Shown here: positions 43,111 through 51,432 of the stretch, in pieces
How positions within the stretch are numbered: the stretch's first letter is position 1
How the letters are laid out: each line of letters opens with the position of its first letter
DNA from: Kordia sp965224175
Lineage (GTDB): Bacteria; Bacteroidota; Bacteroidia; Flavobacteriales; Flavobacteriaceae
Direction: 5' to 3'
Assembly: GCF_965224175.1 (NCBI RefSeq)
Contig: NZ_OZ245041.1
Coordinates: 2,852,001 to 2,916,000, forward strand
DNA: 64,000 nt
Notes under the pieces: generated by a model
Told to the model about the DNA's origin: nothing
Databases searched by the model: none
The model's input: the letters and a program-made list of their open reading frames with translations, nothing else
Translations under genes and position numbers: made by a program

Positions 43111-43857
43111 ATGGAAATTCTAAAGCTTACAGATAAGAATATTCAAGACGAACACATTTGCTGCGCTATAAGCGACAAAAAATGTAAGGATGGATATGAA
43201 AAGAAAAAAGAGTGGCTGAAAACAGAATTTAAAAATGGCTACAATTTTCAAAAAGTTGACGTTCGTGGAAAGGTATTTATCGAATATATTCCTATTGAAA
43301 GTTCTTGGCTACCATTAATCGGAAACAATTTTATGGTTATAAATTGTTTTTGGGTTTCGGGACAATTCAAAGGAAAAGGAAACGGGAAAAAGTTATTGAA
43401 GCAGTGTTTAGTCGATTCAAAAGGAATGGACGGAATTATTGCGGTTTCGAGTGACAAGAAAAGACCTTTTACGACCGACCCAAAATTCCTTAAACATCAT
43501 GGATTTGAGATCATTGACGAAGCAAAACCCTATTTCAAACTTTGGGGATTAAAAACAAATCCTAACGCAGAATTTCCAAAATTCATGGAAAGTGCCAAAT
43601 CAGGGAATTGCCCAAATAATAATGGAATCACCGCATATTATTCTAACACTTGTCCTTTTACAGAATTTTACACAAATAAGTTATTGAGAGAATACGCAGA
43701 AAAGAAAAAAATCCCCTTAAAAGTCAATCATATTACATCTCAAGAAGATGGACGTAAAATGCCAATTCCATGGATCATAAATAGTGTTTTTTACAAAGGA
43801 GAATTAGTAAGTTTAGAAATGAAAGCAGAAAGACATTTGGAAAAAGTAATTAAATAA
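43111..43857 (+). CDS. YoaP-type GNAT acetyltransferase
   Basis: A 248-residue protein. The N-terminal 145 residues are a GNAT domain with the CoA-binding loop FKGKGNGKKLLKQCL and VNCFWVSGQ-like beta strand. The C-terminal about 80 residues form the YoaP domain, a thioredoxin-like segment with NTCPFTEFYTNKLLREYAEKK and PIPWIINSVFYKGELVSLEM. The substrate is unknown. It is flanked by terminator and hairpin structures and is Lys/Asn-rich even for this genome. The downstream attC-like inverted repeat suggests it arrived as a mobile gene-cassette-like unit (inference). Confidence 0.82.
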   Translation: MEILKLTDKNIQDEHICCAISDKKCKDGYEKKKEWLKTEFKNGYNFQKVDVRGKVFIEYIPIESSWLPLIGNNFMVINCFWVSGQFKGKGNGKKLLKQCLVDSKGMDGIIAVSSDKKRPFTTDPKFLKHHGFEIIDEAKPYFKLWGLKTNPNAEFPKFMESAKSGNCPNNNGITAYYSNTCPFTEFYTNKLLREYAEKKKIPLKVNHITSQEDGRKMPIPWIINSVFYKGELVSLEMKAERHLEKVIK

Positions 43858-43861
43858 AAAA

Positions 43862-43962
43862 GCTCAACAACGCAAACGGCTCATTGCGAAAAATCATAGT
43901 TAATTTCCCGCAATGAGCCATTTACAAAATCGTTGTGTGCAATTCTCAAAATGAGAGAATTG
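43862..43962. repeat. attC-like imperfect inverted repeat after the acetyltransferase gene
   Basis: GCTCAACAACG (43862-43872) and CGTTGTGTGC (43931-43940) form imperfect outer arms, and GGCTCATTGCG (43878-43888) pairs perfectly with CGCAATGAGCC (43909-43919) inside. The outer arms recall the RYYYAAC and GTTRRRY boxes of integron recombination sites, though the second box does not fit exactly. A second hairpin, CAATTCTC with GAGAATTG, follows at 43940-43962. It could simply be a terminator for the acetyltransferase gene. Confidence 0.5.
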
Positions 43963-44022
43963 AATATATTAATGTCTTGAAATCAAAAATTCCAATTATC
44001 TAAGAGTTACAATGCACCTAAA

Positions 44023-45057
44023 TTACGGTGCTGGATTTGGAATACTATTATGAATTTCATTGATTCCATCAATCACCTCTTGCGATAATTCAAGATCAAT
44101 ACTAGCAATATTTTCTTTAAGTTGCTCCATTTTTGTAGCTCCGATAATATTACCTGTTACAAATGATTGCTGATTGATAAATGCTAATGCCATTTGCGGC
44201 AGGCTCAAGTTATGTTTTTGCGCCAATTCAAAGTATTTCTGTGTTGCTTCTGTAGCTTCTTTTCCGCTGTAACGAGCAAAACGAGGAAATAATGACAATC
44301 GTGAATTCGCAGGTAATTTTCCTCCTAAATATTTTCCTGAAAGCACACCAAATCCAAGTGGCGAATATGCTAACAAACCAATTCCTTCACGCATAGAAAC
44401 TTCTGCTAAGCTTGTTTCAAAACTTCTACATAATAAAGAATATGCGTTTTGAATGGTTACCATACGCGGCAATCCTTTTTTAGATTCTTCTAAATAACGC
44501 ATTGTTCCCCAAGGTGTTTCGTTTGAGATTCCTACTTGGCGAATTTTTCCTTCTTTGATCAACCCGTCTAAAGCGTGTAAACTCTCGTTGAAATTATCTG
44601 TCCAAGGATCATTTGGATTGTGTTTATAATCGCGTTGTCCAAAGAAGTTTGCCTGACGTTCTGGCCAGTGCAATTGATACAAATCTAAATAGTCTGTTTG
44701 CAAACGTTTTAAACTGTTTTCTACAGCATCTTTGATAGCTTCAGGACTAAATCCATTAGTTCTAATATGCGCAGTATATTCACCTGGACCTGCAATTTTG
44801 GAAGCTAAAATCACTTTGTCTCTGTTTCCTGTTTTTTTGAACCAAGTTCCTATAACGCGTTCTGTTTCTGCATACGTTTCTGCTGTTGCTGGAACTGGAT
44901 ACAATTCGGCAGTATCAAAAAAGTTGACACCTTGCGTAAATGCATAATCCATTTGTTCATGACCTTCGGCTTCGGTATTTTGATTCCCCCAAGTCATGGT
45001 TCCTAAGCATATTTTACTGACTTTTATGTCTGTATGCGGGATTTTTGTGTACTTCAT
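44023..45057 (-). CDS. NADP(H)-dependent aldo/keto reductase (Tas-like)
   Basis: A 344-residue TIM-barrel oxidoreductase. The opening MKYTKIPHTDIKVSKICLGTMTWGNQNTEAEGHEQMDYAF is typical of the Tas subgroup. The catalytic tetrad is seen in NFFDTAELYP (Asp and Tyr), LASKIAG (Lys) and YQLHWPER (His). The family reduces carbonyl compounds with NADPH; the physiological substrate is unknown. It is a single gene on the minus strand, with repeat-type intergenic DNA upstream. Confidence 0.9.
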   Translation of the reverse strand: MKYTKIPHTDIKVSKICLGTMTWGNQNTEAEGHEQMDYAFTQGVNFFDTAELYPVPATAETYAETERVIGTWFKKTGNRDKVILASKIAGPGEYTAHIRTNGFSPEAIKDAVENSLKRLQTDYLDLYQLHWPERQANFFGQRDYKHNPNDPWTDNFNESLHALDGLIKEGKIRQVGISNETPWGTMRYLEESKKGLPRMVTIQNAYSLLCRSFETSLAEVSMREGIGLLAYSPLGFGVLSGKYLGGKLPANSRLSLFPRFARYSGKEATEATQKYFELAQKHNLSLPQMALAFINQQSFVTGNIIGATKMEQLKENIASIDLELSQEVIDGINEIHNSIPNPAP

Positions 45058-45097
45058 GTATTCTTTTTCTTTTCGGTTTTTTATGATTTTTAAATCG

Positions 45098-45140
45098 TCA
45101 ACTCGATTGAAAAATGCGAAACATTTTTTGTATCGAGAGT
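45098..45140. repeat. Hairpin upstream of the aldo/keto reductase
   Basis: AACTCGAT pairs with ATCGAGAGTT-type sequence at the far end, and AAAAATG with CATTTTT inside, giving a long imperfect stem. It adjoins the dispersed repeat at 45152-45214. Confidence 0.5.
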
Positions 45141-45151
45141 TACTTAGATAT

Positions 45152-45214
45152 TTTTTATTTCAAAGCACTTCTCGATACAAAATTTCTCTGAAATTTCACT
45201 CGAAATGACGATTT
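45152..45214. repeat. Dispersed intergenic repeat, copy 1
   Basis: TTTCAAAGCACTTCTCGATA, then AAATTTC-n3-GAAATTT and CACTCGAAATGACGATTT. It is closely similar to 49265-49330. Both copies lie between same-strand genes, just upstream of a start codon. Confidence 0.65.
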
Positions 45215-45256
45215 AGGTATGTATTATAGTTTCTACTGCTTATCAATGCGACAAGT

Positions 45257-46018
45257 TTACACGTCTATTTCCACTAAAATTGGACAGTGATCAGAATGTT
45301 TTGCTTCAGGTAAAATAGTTGCTCTTGTGATGTTATCTTTTAGCGGTTCACTAACCATGTTGTAGTCAATACGCCAACCTTTATTGTTTGCGCGTGCATT
45401 TGCTCGATAACTCCACCAACTGTAATGATGTGGCTCTTTGTTTAAATGACGAAACGAATCGATGAATCCACTATCAATAAAACTTCCTATCCAAGCGCGC
45501 TCTTCAGGTAAAAATCCTGAAACACCTTTCATTTTTGGATTATGAATATCTATTTCTTCATGACAGATATTGTAATCACCACAGACAACTAGATTTGGAA
45601 TTTCCTTTCGTAATTCTGTTAAGTATTCTTTGATTTCGTCCATGTATTGGAACTTGAAACTTAATCGCGCGTCATTAGTTCCTGAAGGTAAATACATGCT
45701 CATAATAGAAATATGATCATAGTCTACACGCAAGTTACGACCTTCAAAATCCATCGTCTCAATTCCAGTTCCGTATTCTATGTGATTTGGCTCTTCTTTA
45801 CAGAGAACTGCTACACCACTATATCCTTTTTTTTGTGCGCTAAACCAGTAGTTATATTTATAACCAACTTGCTCAAAAGCTTCTAAATCGAGTTGTTCTT
45901 TGAGTGCTTTTATTTCTTGTATACAGATAACATCTGGGTTTGCTTGTTGTAGCCATTCTAGGAATCCTTTTTTGATAGCAGCACGAATTCCGTTTACGTT
46001 GTATGATATTATTTTCAC
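45257..46018 (-). CDS. xth: Exodeoxyribonuclease III (AP endonuclease)
   Basis: A 253-residue Mg-dependent nuclease that acts at abasic sites in base-excision repair. Motifs in order: MKIISYNVNGIRAAIKKGF, DVICIQEIKA (metal Glu), YSGVAVLCKEEP, NLVVCGDYNICHEEIDIHNPK (Asp/Asn), YSWWSYRANARANNKGWRIDY and KHSDHCPILVEI (catalytic His). Complete and typical in length. It lies about 60 bp downstream of the acyltransferase gene on the same strand. Confidence 0.95.
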   Translation of the reverse strand: MKIISYNVNGIRAAIKKGFLEWLQQANPDVICIQEIKALKEQLDLEAFEQVGYKYNYWFSAQKKGYSGVAVLCKEEPNHIEYGTGIETMDFEGRNLRVDYDHISIMSMYLPSGTNDARLSFKFQYMDEIKEYLTELRKEIPNLVVCGDYNICHEEIDIHNPKMKGVSGFLPEERAWIGSFIDSGFIDSFRHLNKEPHHYSWWSYRANARANNKGWRIDYNMVSEPLKDNITRATILPEAKHSDHCPILVEIDV

Positions 46019-46078
46019 GCTTATATTTTTATAATTTCTGAAGTGAATTAGATTAAAAGCGTTGTTAAGATGTTGCTT

Positions 46079-47884
46079 TTACTCTTCTTCGTTATCGTTT
46101 AGTCTACGTTCTAGTTCTGCCTGAAATTCCTCCATAACAGGTTTTACTGTACTTTCTGGAAGATCAGCAATTCGAATATACATCAAACCATCAACTGCAT
46201 TATTGAACAATGGATCTACATTGAATGCAATTACTTTTGCATTTTGTTTTACATACTTTTTTATAAGTACAGGCAAACGCAAGCTTCCTGGTTCAAGTTC
46301 ATCGATGATTTTGTCGAATTTATTTAAGTCAGCTTCCGTTTCATCAAAAATAAAATCTTTGTCAGCATCTTTAAGTTTGACTTTAAATTCTTTTTTTGGA
46401 TGAATATATTGTGCGATATATGGATCGTAATAATGCGATTTCATAAATTCAATCATCAATGACTTTGAGAAGTTTGAAAATTGATTACTAATACTTACGC
46501 CACCTATTAAGTATTTGTGTTCTGGATGACGCAAGGTTGTATGTACAATTCCTTTCCAAAGTAAGAATAGCGGCATTGGTTTTTGTTGATATTCGCCAAT
46601 GATAAAAGCTCTTCCCATTTCGATAGATTCGCTCATCATTTTGTGCAATTCTGGCTCAAAACGGAACAAGTCTTGCAAATAGAAACCGTCGATACCGTAG
46701 TTTGCATAGATTTGATGTCCAAGTCCCATTCTGTATGCTCCGACCAATCGTTTTGCAACTGCATCCCACAAAAACATATGATGGTAGTAGTAATCAAACT
46801 TATCTAAATCAATTGCCTGATTCGTTCCTTCTCCAATTTCACGGAAAGTAATTTCGCGAAGTCTTCCTATTTCGCGAAGTACATTTGGAATTTCAGATGC
46901 TTCTGCTAAGAAAACTTGATAGTTTTTACTAGTAAGTAAGTGATGTTTTTTTGACAAGCTTTCTACTTCTTGTTGAATCACTTCTGCAGAAACTGGCGTA
47001 ATGATTTCTTTCGGTGGTTTTGGAATTTTGAGTGATGTTGGCACTTTACTCAACAGATTTTGCTTTTCATACGTGTTTGATAACATGTATGTTTTTTTAC
47101 GTAAAAACTCTGTAAAATCGGCTAAACCTTCATATTCATCTTGTGCTTTTACGGAAATAGGTTTTCCGATTCGCACTTTGATCACTCTATTTTTTTGTGT
47201 CAATAATTCAGAAGGTAATTTTGCAGTTCTGAACGTATCACTAATTTTTGATAAACGATAAAAAATGCGACTGTTTTTCGCGTGAAAGTAGATTGGCACG
47301 ACAGGAACTTTGGCTTTTTGAATTAATTTCATTGCCGATTCTTCCCAAGGTTTATCTACAATTAATCGCCCATCTTTATAAGTAGAAACTTCTCCTGCTG
47401 GAAATATTCCTAATGGTTTTCCTTCACGTAAATGCATGATCGATTGTTTGAAACCTGCTAAACTCGATTTAGCTCCTTTGTGATCTTCAAAAGGATTCAC
47501 TGGCATTACATAAGGTTTCAACGGATCAATGCGATGTAGTAAGAAATTTGCAATTATTTTATAATCTGGTCGTTGCTCAATCATGAGTTTTAGCAACAAA
47601 ATTCCGTCAATTCCACCAAGTGGATGATTGGAAATAGTAACGTACGCGCCATCTTTAGGAAGACGTTTCAAATCTTCCTCTGGAATTTCAAATTTAATCT
47701 GAAACTCATCAAGCAATGCATTTAGAAACTCTAAATCATCGAGATGTTTATGTTTGTCATAAATTTTATTCAAATCAGAAATACGCAAAGCTTTCATTAA
47801 AATCCAGCCAATGAAGGTTCCAATGAATCCGTATTTATCTAATTTGATCGCTTTTGCAACTTCTTTTGCAGTTACCAATCCCAT
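46079..47884 (-). CDS. olsF: Bifunctional acyltransferase, OlsF-like (ornithine lipid synthesis)
   Basis: A 601-residue protein with two acyltransferase domains. The N-terminal PlsC-like domain (about 60-270) has SNHPLGGIDGILLLKLM, the variant HX5D motif of this subgroup, and GIFPAGEVSTYKDG. The C-terminal GNAT-like domain (about 310-520) has IGRLREITFREIGEGTN, FDYYYHHMFLWD, VGAYRMGLG, EMGRAFI and GGVSISNQFSN, as in OlsB-type N-acyltransferases. Fusions of this type make ornithine lipid in Serratia and Flavobacterium (OlsF), so I infer acylation of ornithine and then of the lyso-lipid at the inner membrane. Domain assignment is firm, substrate less so. Confidence 0.82.
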   Translation of the reverse strand: MGLVTAKEVAKAIKLDKYGFIGTFIGWILMKALRISDLNKIYDKHKHLDDLEFLNALLDEFQIKFEIPEEDLKRLPKDGAYVTISNHPLGGIDGILLLKLMIEQRPDYKIIANFLLHRIDPLKPYVMPVNPFEDHKGAKSSLAGFKQSIMHLREGKPLGIFPAGEVSTYKDGRLIVDKPWEESAMKLIQKAKVPVVPIYFHAKNSRIFYRLSKISDTFRTAKLPSELLTQKNRVIKVRIGKPISVKAQDEYEGLADFTEFLRKKTYMLSNTYEKQNLLSKVPTSLKIPKPPKEIITPVSAEVIQQEVESLSKKHHLLTSKNYQVFLAEASEIPNVLREIGRLREITFREIGEGTNQAIDLDKFDYYYHHMFLWDAVAKRLVGAYRMGLGHQIYANYGIDGFYLQDLFRFEPELHKMMSESIEMGRAFIIGEYQQKPMPLFLLWKGIVHTTLRHPEHKYLIGGVSISNQFSNFSKSLMIEFMKSHYYDPYIAQYIHPKKEFKVKLKDADKDFIFDETEADLNKFDKIIDELEPGSLRLPVLIKKYVKQNAKVIAFNVDPLFNNAVDGLMYIRIADLPESTVKPVMEEFQAELERRLNDNEEE

Positions 47885-47939
47885 ATATTTACTTTAAGGC
47901 GAATTACAAATATAGGAAAACAACCTTAATTTGTATGAT

Positions 47940-49190
47940 TTATTTCACAACTAGCTGAATCGTTTGTTCTGCGCGCTGTTCGAGTAAAATTTCTTTCTCT
48001 TTTTGCAATCCTTCAATTGCTGATTCTGTAAAGTGTCGAATTGTATACAGTGATACATTTTCATAATACGCTACTTTAAATTTTGAGCGTAAAGTTTTGA
48101 GTAATTTTTCAAGATTATTAAACTTGTTATCTACACATACCGAAAAACTAATGGCGGAGTTTTGAATTACATCTACTTTCATCTTACAATCGTGCAACAA
48201 TTTGAAAATCTCGCTAATATTATTTTCAACGATAAACGAAAAGTCTAAGGAAGATAATGAAATTAATACTTGATTCTTTTTCACAATAAAACACGGAACA
48301 TTTGGCGTAATTCCAACTCCTTTTGCCACCGCAGTTCCGTCGCCTTTAGGATTTAAAAACGATTTTACATACAATGGAATTTCTTTACGCTGTAAAGGTT
48401 GTAATGTTTTTGGATGAATTACCGAAGCTCCGTAAAATGCCAATTCAATTGCTTCTCGATATGAAATATTATGTAACAATTGTGCGTTTTCAAAATAACG
48501 TGGATCTGCATTTAAAACACCTGGAACATCTTTCCAAATAGTAACACTTTCAGCATTGAGACAGTATGCAAAAATAGCCGCTGTATAATCAGAACCTTCT
48601 CTTCCAAGCGTTGTTGTAAAGTTATTTGGATCACTTCCTATAAAACCTTGAGTTATATTGAGTTTATTGGTGTTTACGTTTTGCTTGATTTTTTCTTGAG
48701 TTGTCTCCCAATTTACTTTGGCATCACGGTAATTTGTATCTGTTTTTATCATTTCGCGCACATCTAACCATGTACTTTCAATAGAAATACTATTTAAATA
48801 TGCACTAACAATAGTGGTAGAAATCAATTCTCCAAAAGATACCATTTGATCATACACATAATTATAATCTGGCGATTTATTTCTCCCTAAAAAACCTTGC
48901 AGTTCCTCAAAGAACTTTTTGACTTTTCCAAAAATTGGATGACTTTCATTTGGAAATAATTCCAATAGAATTTCATTGTGATATTTTACAATTTCTTGAA
49001 TGGACGCCTGCAACTCTGGACTTTCCTCAAAATAGTTTTTAATTACTACTTCTAAAGCATTTGTTGTTTTTCCCATCGCAGAGATCACAATCAGTGTATT
49101 ATCGTATCCAACTTCTTGCAAAACCTTCACAAGATTTTTAACACCATTTGCATCTTTTACAGAAGCTCCACCAAATTTGAATATTTTCAT
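47940..49190 (-). CDS. Aspartate kinase
   Basis: I start at the ATG 49188-49190 (MKIFKFGGASVKDANG), giving 416 residues; the upstream extension from 49244 reads through repeat DNA. The kinase domain shows KFGGASVKD, VVISAMGKTTNALE, SFGELISTTIVSAYLN, TTLGREGSDYTAAIFAYCLNAESVTIWKDVPGVLNADPR and YREAIELAFYGASVIHPKTLQPL. Two ACT-type regulatory repeats follow (about 300-400). It phosphorylates aspartate for Lys/Thr/Met synthesis. It is monofunctional, and no other pathway gene is adjacent. Confidence 0.93.
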   Translation of the reverse strand: MKIFKFGGASVKDANGVKNLVKVLQEVGYDNTLIVISAMGKTTNALEVVIKNYFEESPELQASIQEIVKYHNEILLELFPNESHPIFGKVKKFFEELQGFLGRNKSPDYNYVYDQMVSFGELISTTIVSAYLNSISIESTWLDVREMIKTDTNYRDAKVNWETTQEKIKQNVNTNKLNITQGFIGSDPNNFTTTLGREGSDYTAAIFAYCLNAESVTIWKDVPGVLNADPRYFENAQLLHNISYREAIELAFYGASVIHPKTLQPLQRKEIPLYVKSFLNPKGDGTAVAKGVGITPNVPCFIVKKNQVLISLSSLDFSFIVENNISEIFKLLHDCKMKVDVIQNSAISFSVCVDNKFNNLEKLLKTLRSKFKVAYYENVSLYTIRHFTESAIEGLQKEKEILLEQRAEQTIQLVVK

Positions 49191-49264
49191 TACAAAATTT
49201 ATTTTGTGTTCCTGCTTGCATCTCGACTGCACTCGATGTGACATCAGGAATCTTTTACATTATA

Positions 49265-49330
49265 TTTTTAATTTCAAAGTACTTCTCGATATAAAATTCT
49301 ACGCTGAAATTTCACTCGAAGTGACGATTT
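49265..49330. repeat. Dispersed intergenic repeat, copy 2
   Basis: ATTTCAAAGTACTTCTCGAT, then GCTGAAATTTCACTCGAAGT and GACGATTT; about nine in ten bases match the copy at 45152-45214. A related palindromic string, CTCGACTGCACTCGATGTGA (49222-49241), lies just beside it within the longer upstream frame of aspartate kinase. Confidence 0.65.
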
Positions 49331-49344
49331 GATTTTATAATTTC

Positions 49345-49848
49345 TTACTTCTTTGCTAAATAATTACCAATTCCTTGTTCGTCCAATTGCACAACATGCC
49401 AATCGCGTTTGACATCTGCTCCAATATGTTCATAGAATTCAATTGCTGGTGTATTCCAATCTAAAACTTCCCAACCAATACGCTTCACACCTAAGTCGTT
49501 ACCATACTCAATAACTTTCTGCAACAATGCACCACCAATTCCTTTTCCGCGGGCTTTTTCGCTTACAATTAAATCTTCTAAATGCAATACTTCACCTTTC
49601 CATGTAGAATAACGCATATACACTAATGCAATTCCAAAAACCTGTTTTGTAGAACCTACTTTTGCTTCTTCAGAAGCTTCAGCAATAAAACAATGAAATT
49701 TTGGAACTGCCCCAAAACCATCTCTACGCAAGTCTTCAGGTGTAATAACAACAGCATTTTCTTCATTTTCAAAAATGGCTAATTCTTTAATCAATCGGAA
49801 GATAGCGTCAACATCTGTTGAAACGGCTTTTCGAATTGTATAGTTCAT
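49345..49848 (-). CDS. GNAT N-acetyltransferase (spermidine/thialysine acetyltransferase-like)
   Basis: Starting at ATG 49846-49848 (MNYTIRKAVSTDVDAIFRL) gives 167 residues; the codon three places upstream is TTG. The order IRKA...IFRLIKELAIFE, ALVYMRYSTWKGEVLHLEDLIVSEKARGKGIGGALLQKV, RIGWEVLDWNTPAIEFYEHIGA matches SSAT/thialysine-type acetyltransferases. The acetyl-CoA loop is KARGKGIGG. It probably acetylates a polyamine or small amine. Single gene, minus strand. Confidence 0.87.
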   Translation of the reverse strand: MNYTIRKAVSTDVDAIFRLIKELAIFENEENAVVITPEDLRRDGFGAVPKFHCFIAEASEEAKVGSTKQVFGIALVYMRYSTWKGEVLHLEDLIVSEKARGKGIGGALLQKVIEYGNDLGVKRIGWEVLDWNTPAIEFYEHIGADVKRDWHVVQLDEQGIGNYLAKK

Positions 49849-49961
49849 AAGCTTCAAAATATTTACACAAAGGTAACAAGGGAAAAATTATAATTTTTAC
49901 GAAAACGTTATAGTTTTACAAAATTATCGATATTTGTGATCTGAGAAACAAAGTAGACAAA

Positions 49962-50975
49962 ATGGCTAAAAAAAATCAAACGTTAGGAGAATTTATTATT
50001 GAAAACCAATCAGAGTTTAAATATTCTTCTGGAGAACTTTCAAGACTGATCAATTCTATCCGATTGGCAGCAAAAGTTGTAAATCATGAAGTAAATAAAG
50101 CTGGATTGGTTGATATTATTGGCGCAGCTGGCGAAACGAATATTCAAGGAGAAGATCAGCAAAAATTGGATGTATATGCTAATGATAAATTTATTCAAAC
50201 GCTAACCAACAGAAATATTGTCTGCGGAATTGGTTCTGAAGAAAACGATGATTTTATAGCTATTAATAGTTCAGATGAAAACAATCAGAATAAATATGTC
50301 GTATTAATGGATCCGCTTGATGGTTCTTCTAATATTGATGTAAATGTTTCTGTGGGAACGATTTTCTCTGTGTACAGAAGAATTACACCTGTAGGAACTC
50401 CAGTAACTATTGATGATTTTCTACAAGAAGGAAACCAACAAGTTGCTGCTGGTTATGTAATATACGGAACGTCTACTATGTTGGTATATTCAACCGGACA
50501 TGGAGTAAATGGATTTACCTTAAATCCTGCTATCGGAACTTTTTACTTATCGCATCCAAACATGAAATTTCCAGAAACAGGAAATATTTATTCTATTAAC
50601 GAAGGAAACTATGCACATTTCCCGCAAGGAGTAAAAAATTATATCAAATATTGTCAAGAAGAAAAAGAAGACAGACCATATACTTCACGTTACATTGGTT
50701 CTTTGGTTTCTGATTTCCATAGAAACTTGATAAAAGGTGGTATTTACATTTATCCGCAAACTTCCAAAGCGCCTAATGGAAAACTACGTTTATTATACGA
50801 ATGTAATCCTATGGCATATTTGGCTGAGCAAGCTAATGGACTGGCTACAAATGGTTTTCAACGCATCATGGACATTAAACCTACAGAGCTACATCAACGT
50901 GTTCCAATCTTTTGCGGAAGTCGAAAAATGGTAGAAAAAGCAAATGAGTTTATGAAGAACTCACAGGAAAAGTAA
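49962..50975 (+). CDS. fbp: Class I fructose-1,6-bisphosphatase
   Basis: A 337-residue gluconeogenic phosphatase. Motifs are GAAGETNIQGEDQQKLDVYAN, GIGSEENDDF, VVLMDPLDGSSNIDVNVSVGTIFSVYRR (metal-binding DPLDGSS), RYIGSLVSDFHRNLIKGGIYIYP, KLRLLYECNPMAYLAEQANG and QRVPIFCGSRKMVEKA. It removes the C1 phosphate of fructose-1,6-bisphosphate in the cytoplasm. It ends about 60 bp before the coiled-coil gene of the GTPase module, but a promoter-like element lies between, so I treat it as separate. Confidence 0.97.
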   Translation: MAKKNQTLGEFIIENQSEFKYSSGELSRLINSIRLAAKVVNHEVNKAGLVDIIGAAGETNIQGEDQQKLDVYANDKFIQTLTNRNIVCGIGSEENDDFIAINSSDENNQNKYVVLMDPLDGSSNIDVNVSVGTIFSVYRRITPVGTPVTIDDFLQEGNQQVAAGYVIYGTSTMLVYSTGHGVNGFTLNPAIGTFYLSHPNMKFPETGNIYSINEGNYAHFPQGVKNYIKYCQEEKEDRPYTSRYIGSLVSDFHRNLIKGGIYIYPQTSKAPNGKLRLLYECNPMAYLAEQANGLATNGFQRIMDIKPTELHQRVPIFCGSRKMVEKANEFMKNSQEK

Positions 50976-50994
50976 TAACTTTCCTAAATTTTAC

Positions 50995-51002
50995 TATTTT
51001 TG
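50995..51002 (+). promoter_or_regulatory. Possible -7 promoter element of the GTPase module
   Basis: TATTTTTG fits TAnnTTTG and lies 33 bp before the ATG at 51036. If real, it supports the short start for the coiled-coil gene. No clear -33 box was seen. Confidence 0.4.
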
Positions 51003-51035
51003 TGTATTAACCCTAGTACAACAAAATACTTCTCA

Positions 51036-51404
51036 ATGGCAAAAAAAGGTGAAAATACCGCAGGTGCTGATCAAACAAATCCAAGTATTTCTGATCCATC
51101 AACTAAGATTGAAGCAATTAAGAATTTAATTTTTGGAGAAAACATTCAAGAGTACAATTCTGAGTTTGATAACATCAAAAATGACATTCTTGCCAAAAAG
51201 AACGCTTTGGAAAACTTAATTGAAGAAGTTCGTTCAGAATTGATTCAAAATATAGACAATCTAAGCACTGATTTAAATATTCGTATTACCGAATTGGAAA
51301 CCAATATTGAAAATAAATTAGACGATTTAGACGAGAAAAAAGTAGACCGAAGACAGTTAGGACAATTACTGGTAACCCTTGGTGAAAAGATAGGAAAAGA
51401 ATAA
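51036..51404 (+). CDS. Coiled-coil protein of the Ras-like GTPase module
   Basis: I start at ATG 51036 (MAKKGENTAGADQTNPSISD), giving 122 residues; a start at 51000 would overlap the promoter-like element. After a flexible 25-residue N-terminus, residues about 30-105 are almost all heptad-type helix (IKNDILAKKNALENLIEEV, LSTDLNIRITELETNIENKL), a strong coiled coil. The C-terminus is DRRQLGQLLVTLGEKIGKE. There are no Cys or membrane segments. It is the first gene of a four-gene plus-strand run with gaps of 28, -14 and 5 bp. Its role is unknown; a scaffold or oligomerisation partner is plausible. Confidence 0.75.
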   Translation: MAKKGENTAGADQTNPSISDPSTKIEAIKNLIFGENIQEYNSEFDNIKNDILAKKNALENLIEEVRSELIQNIDNLSTDLNIRITELETNIENKLDDLDEKKVDRRQLGQLLVTLGEKIGKE

Positions 51405-51432
51405 TATCCAACATAAATCTTACTTTGTATTT

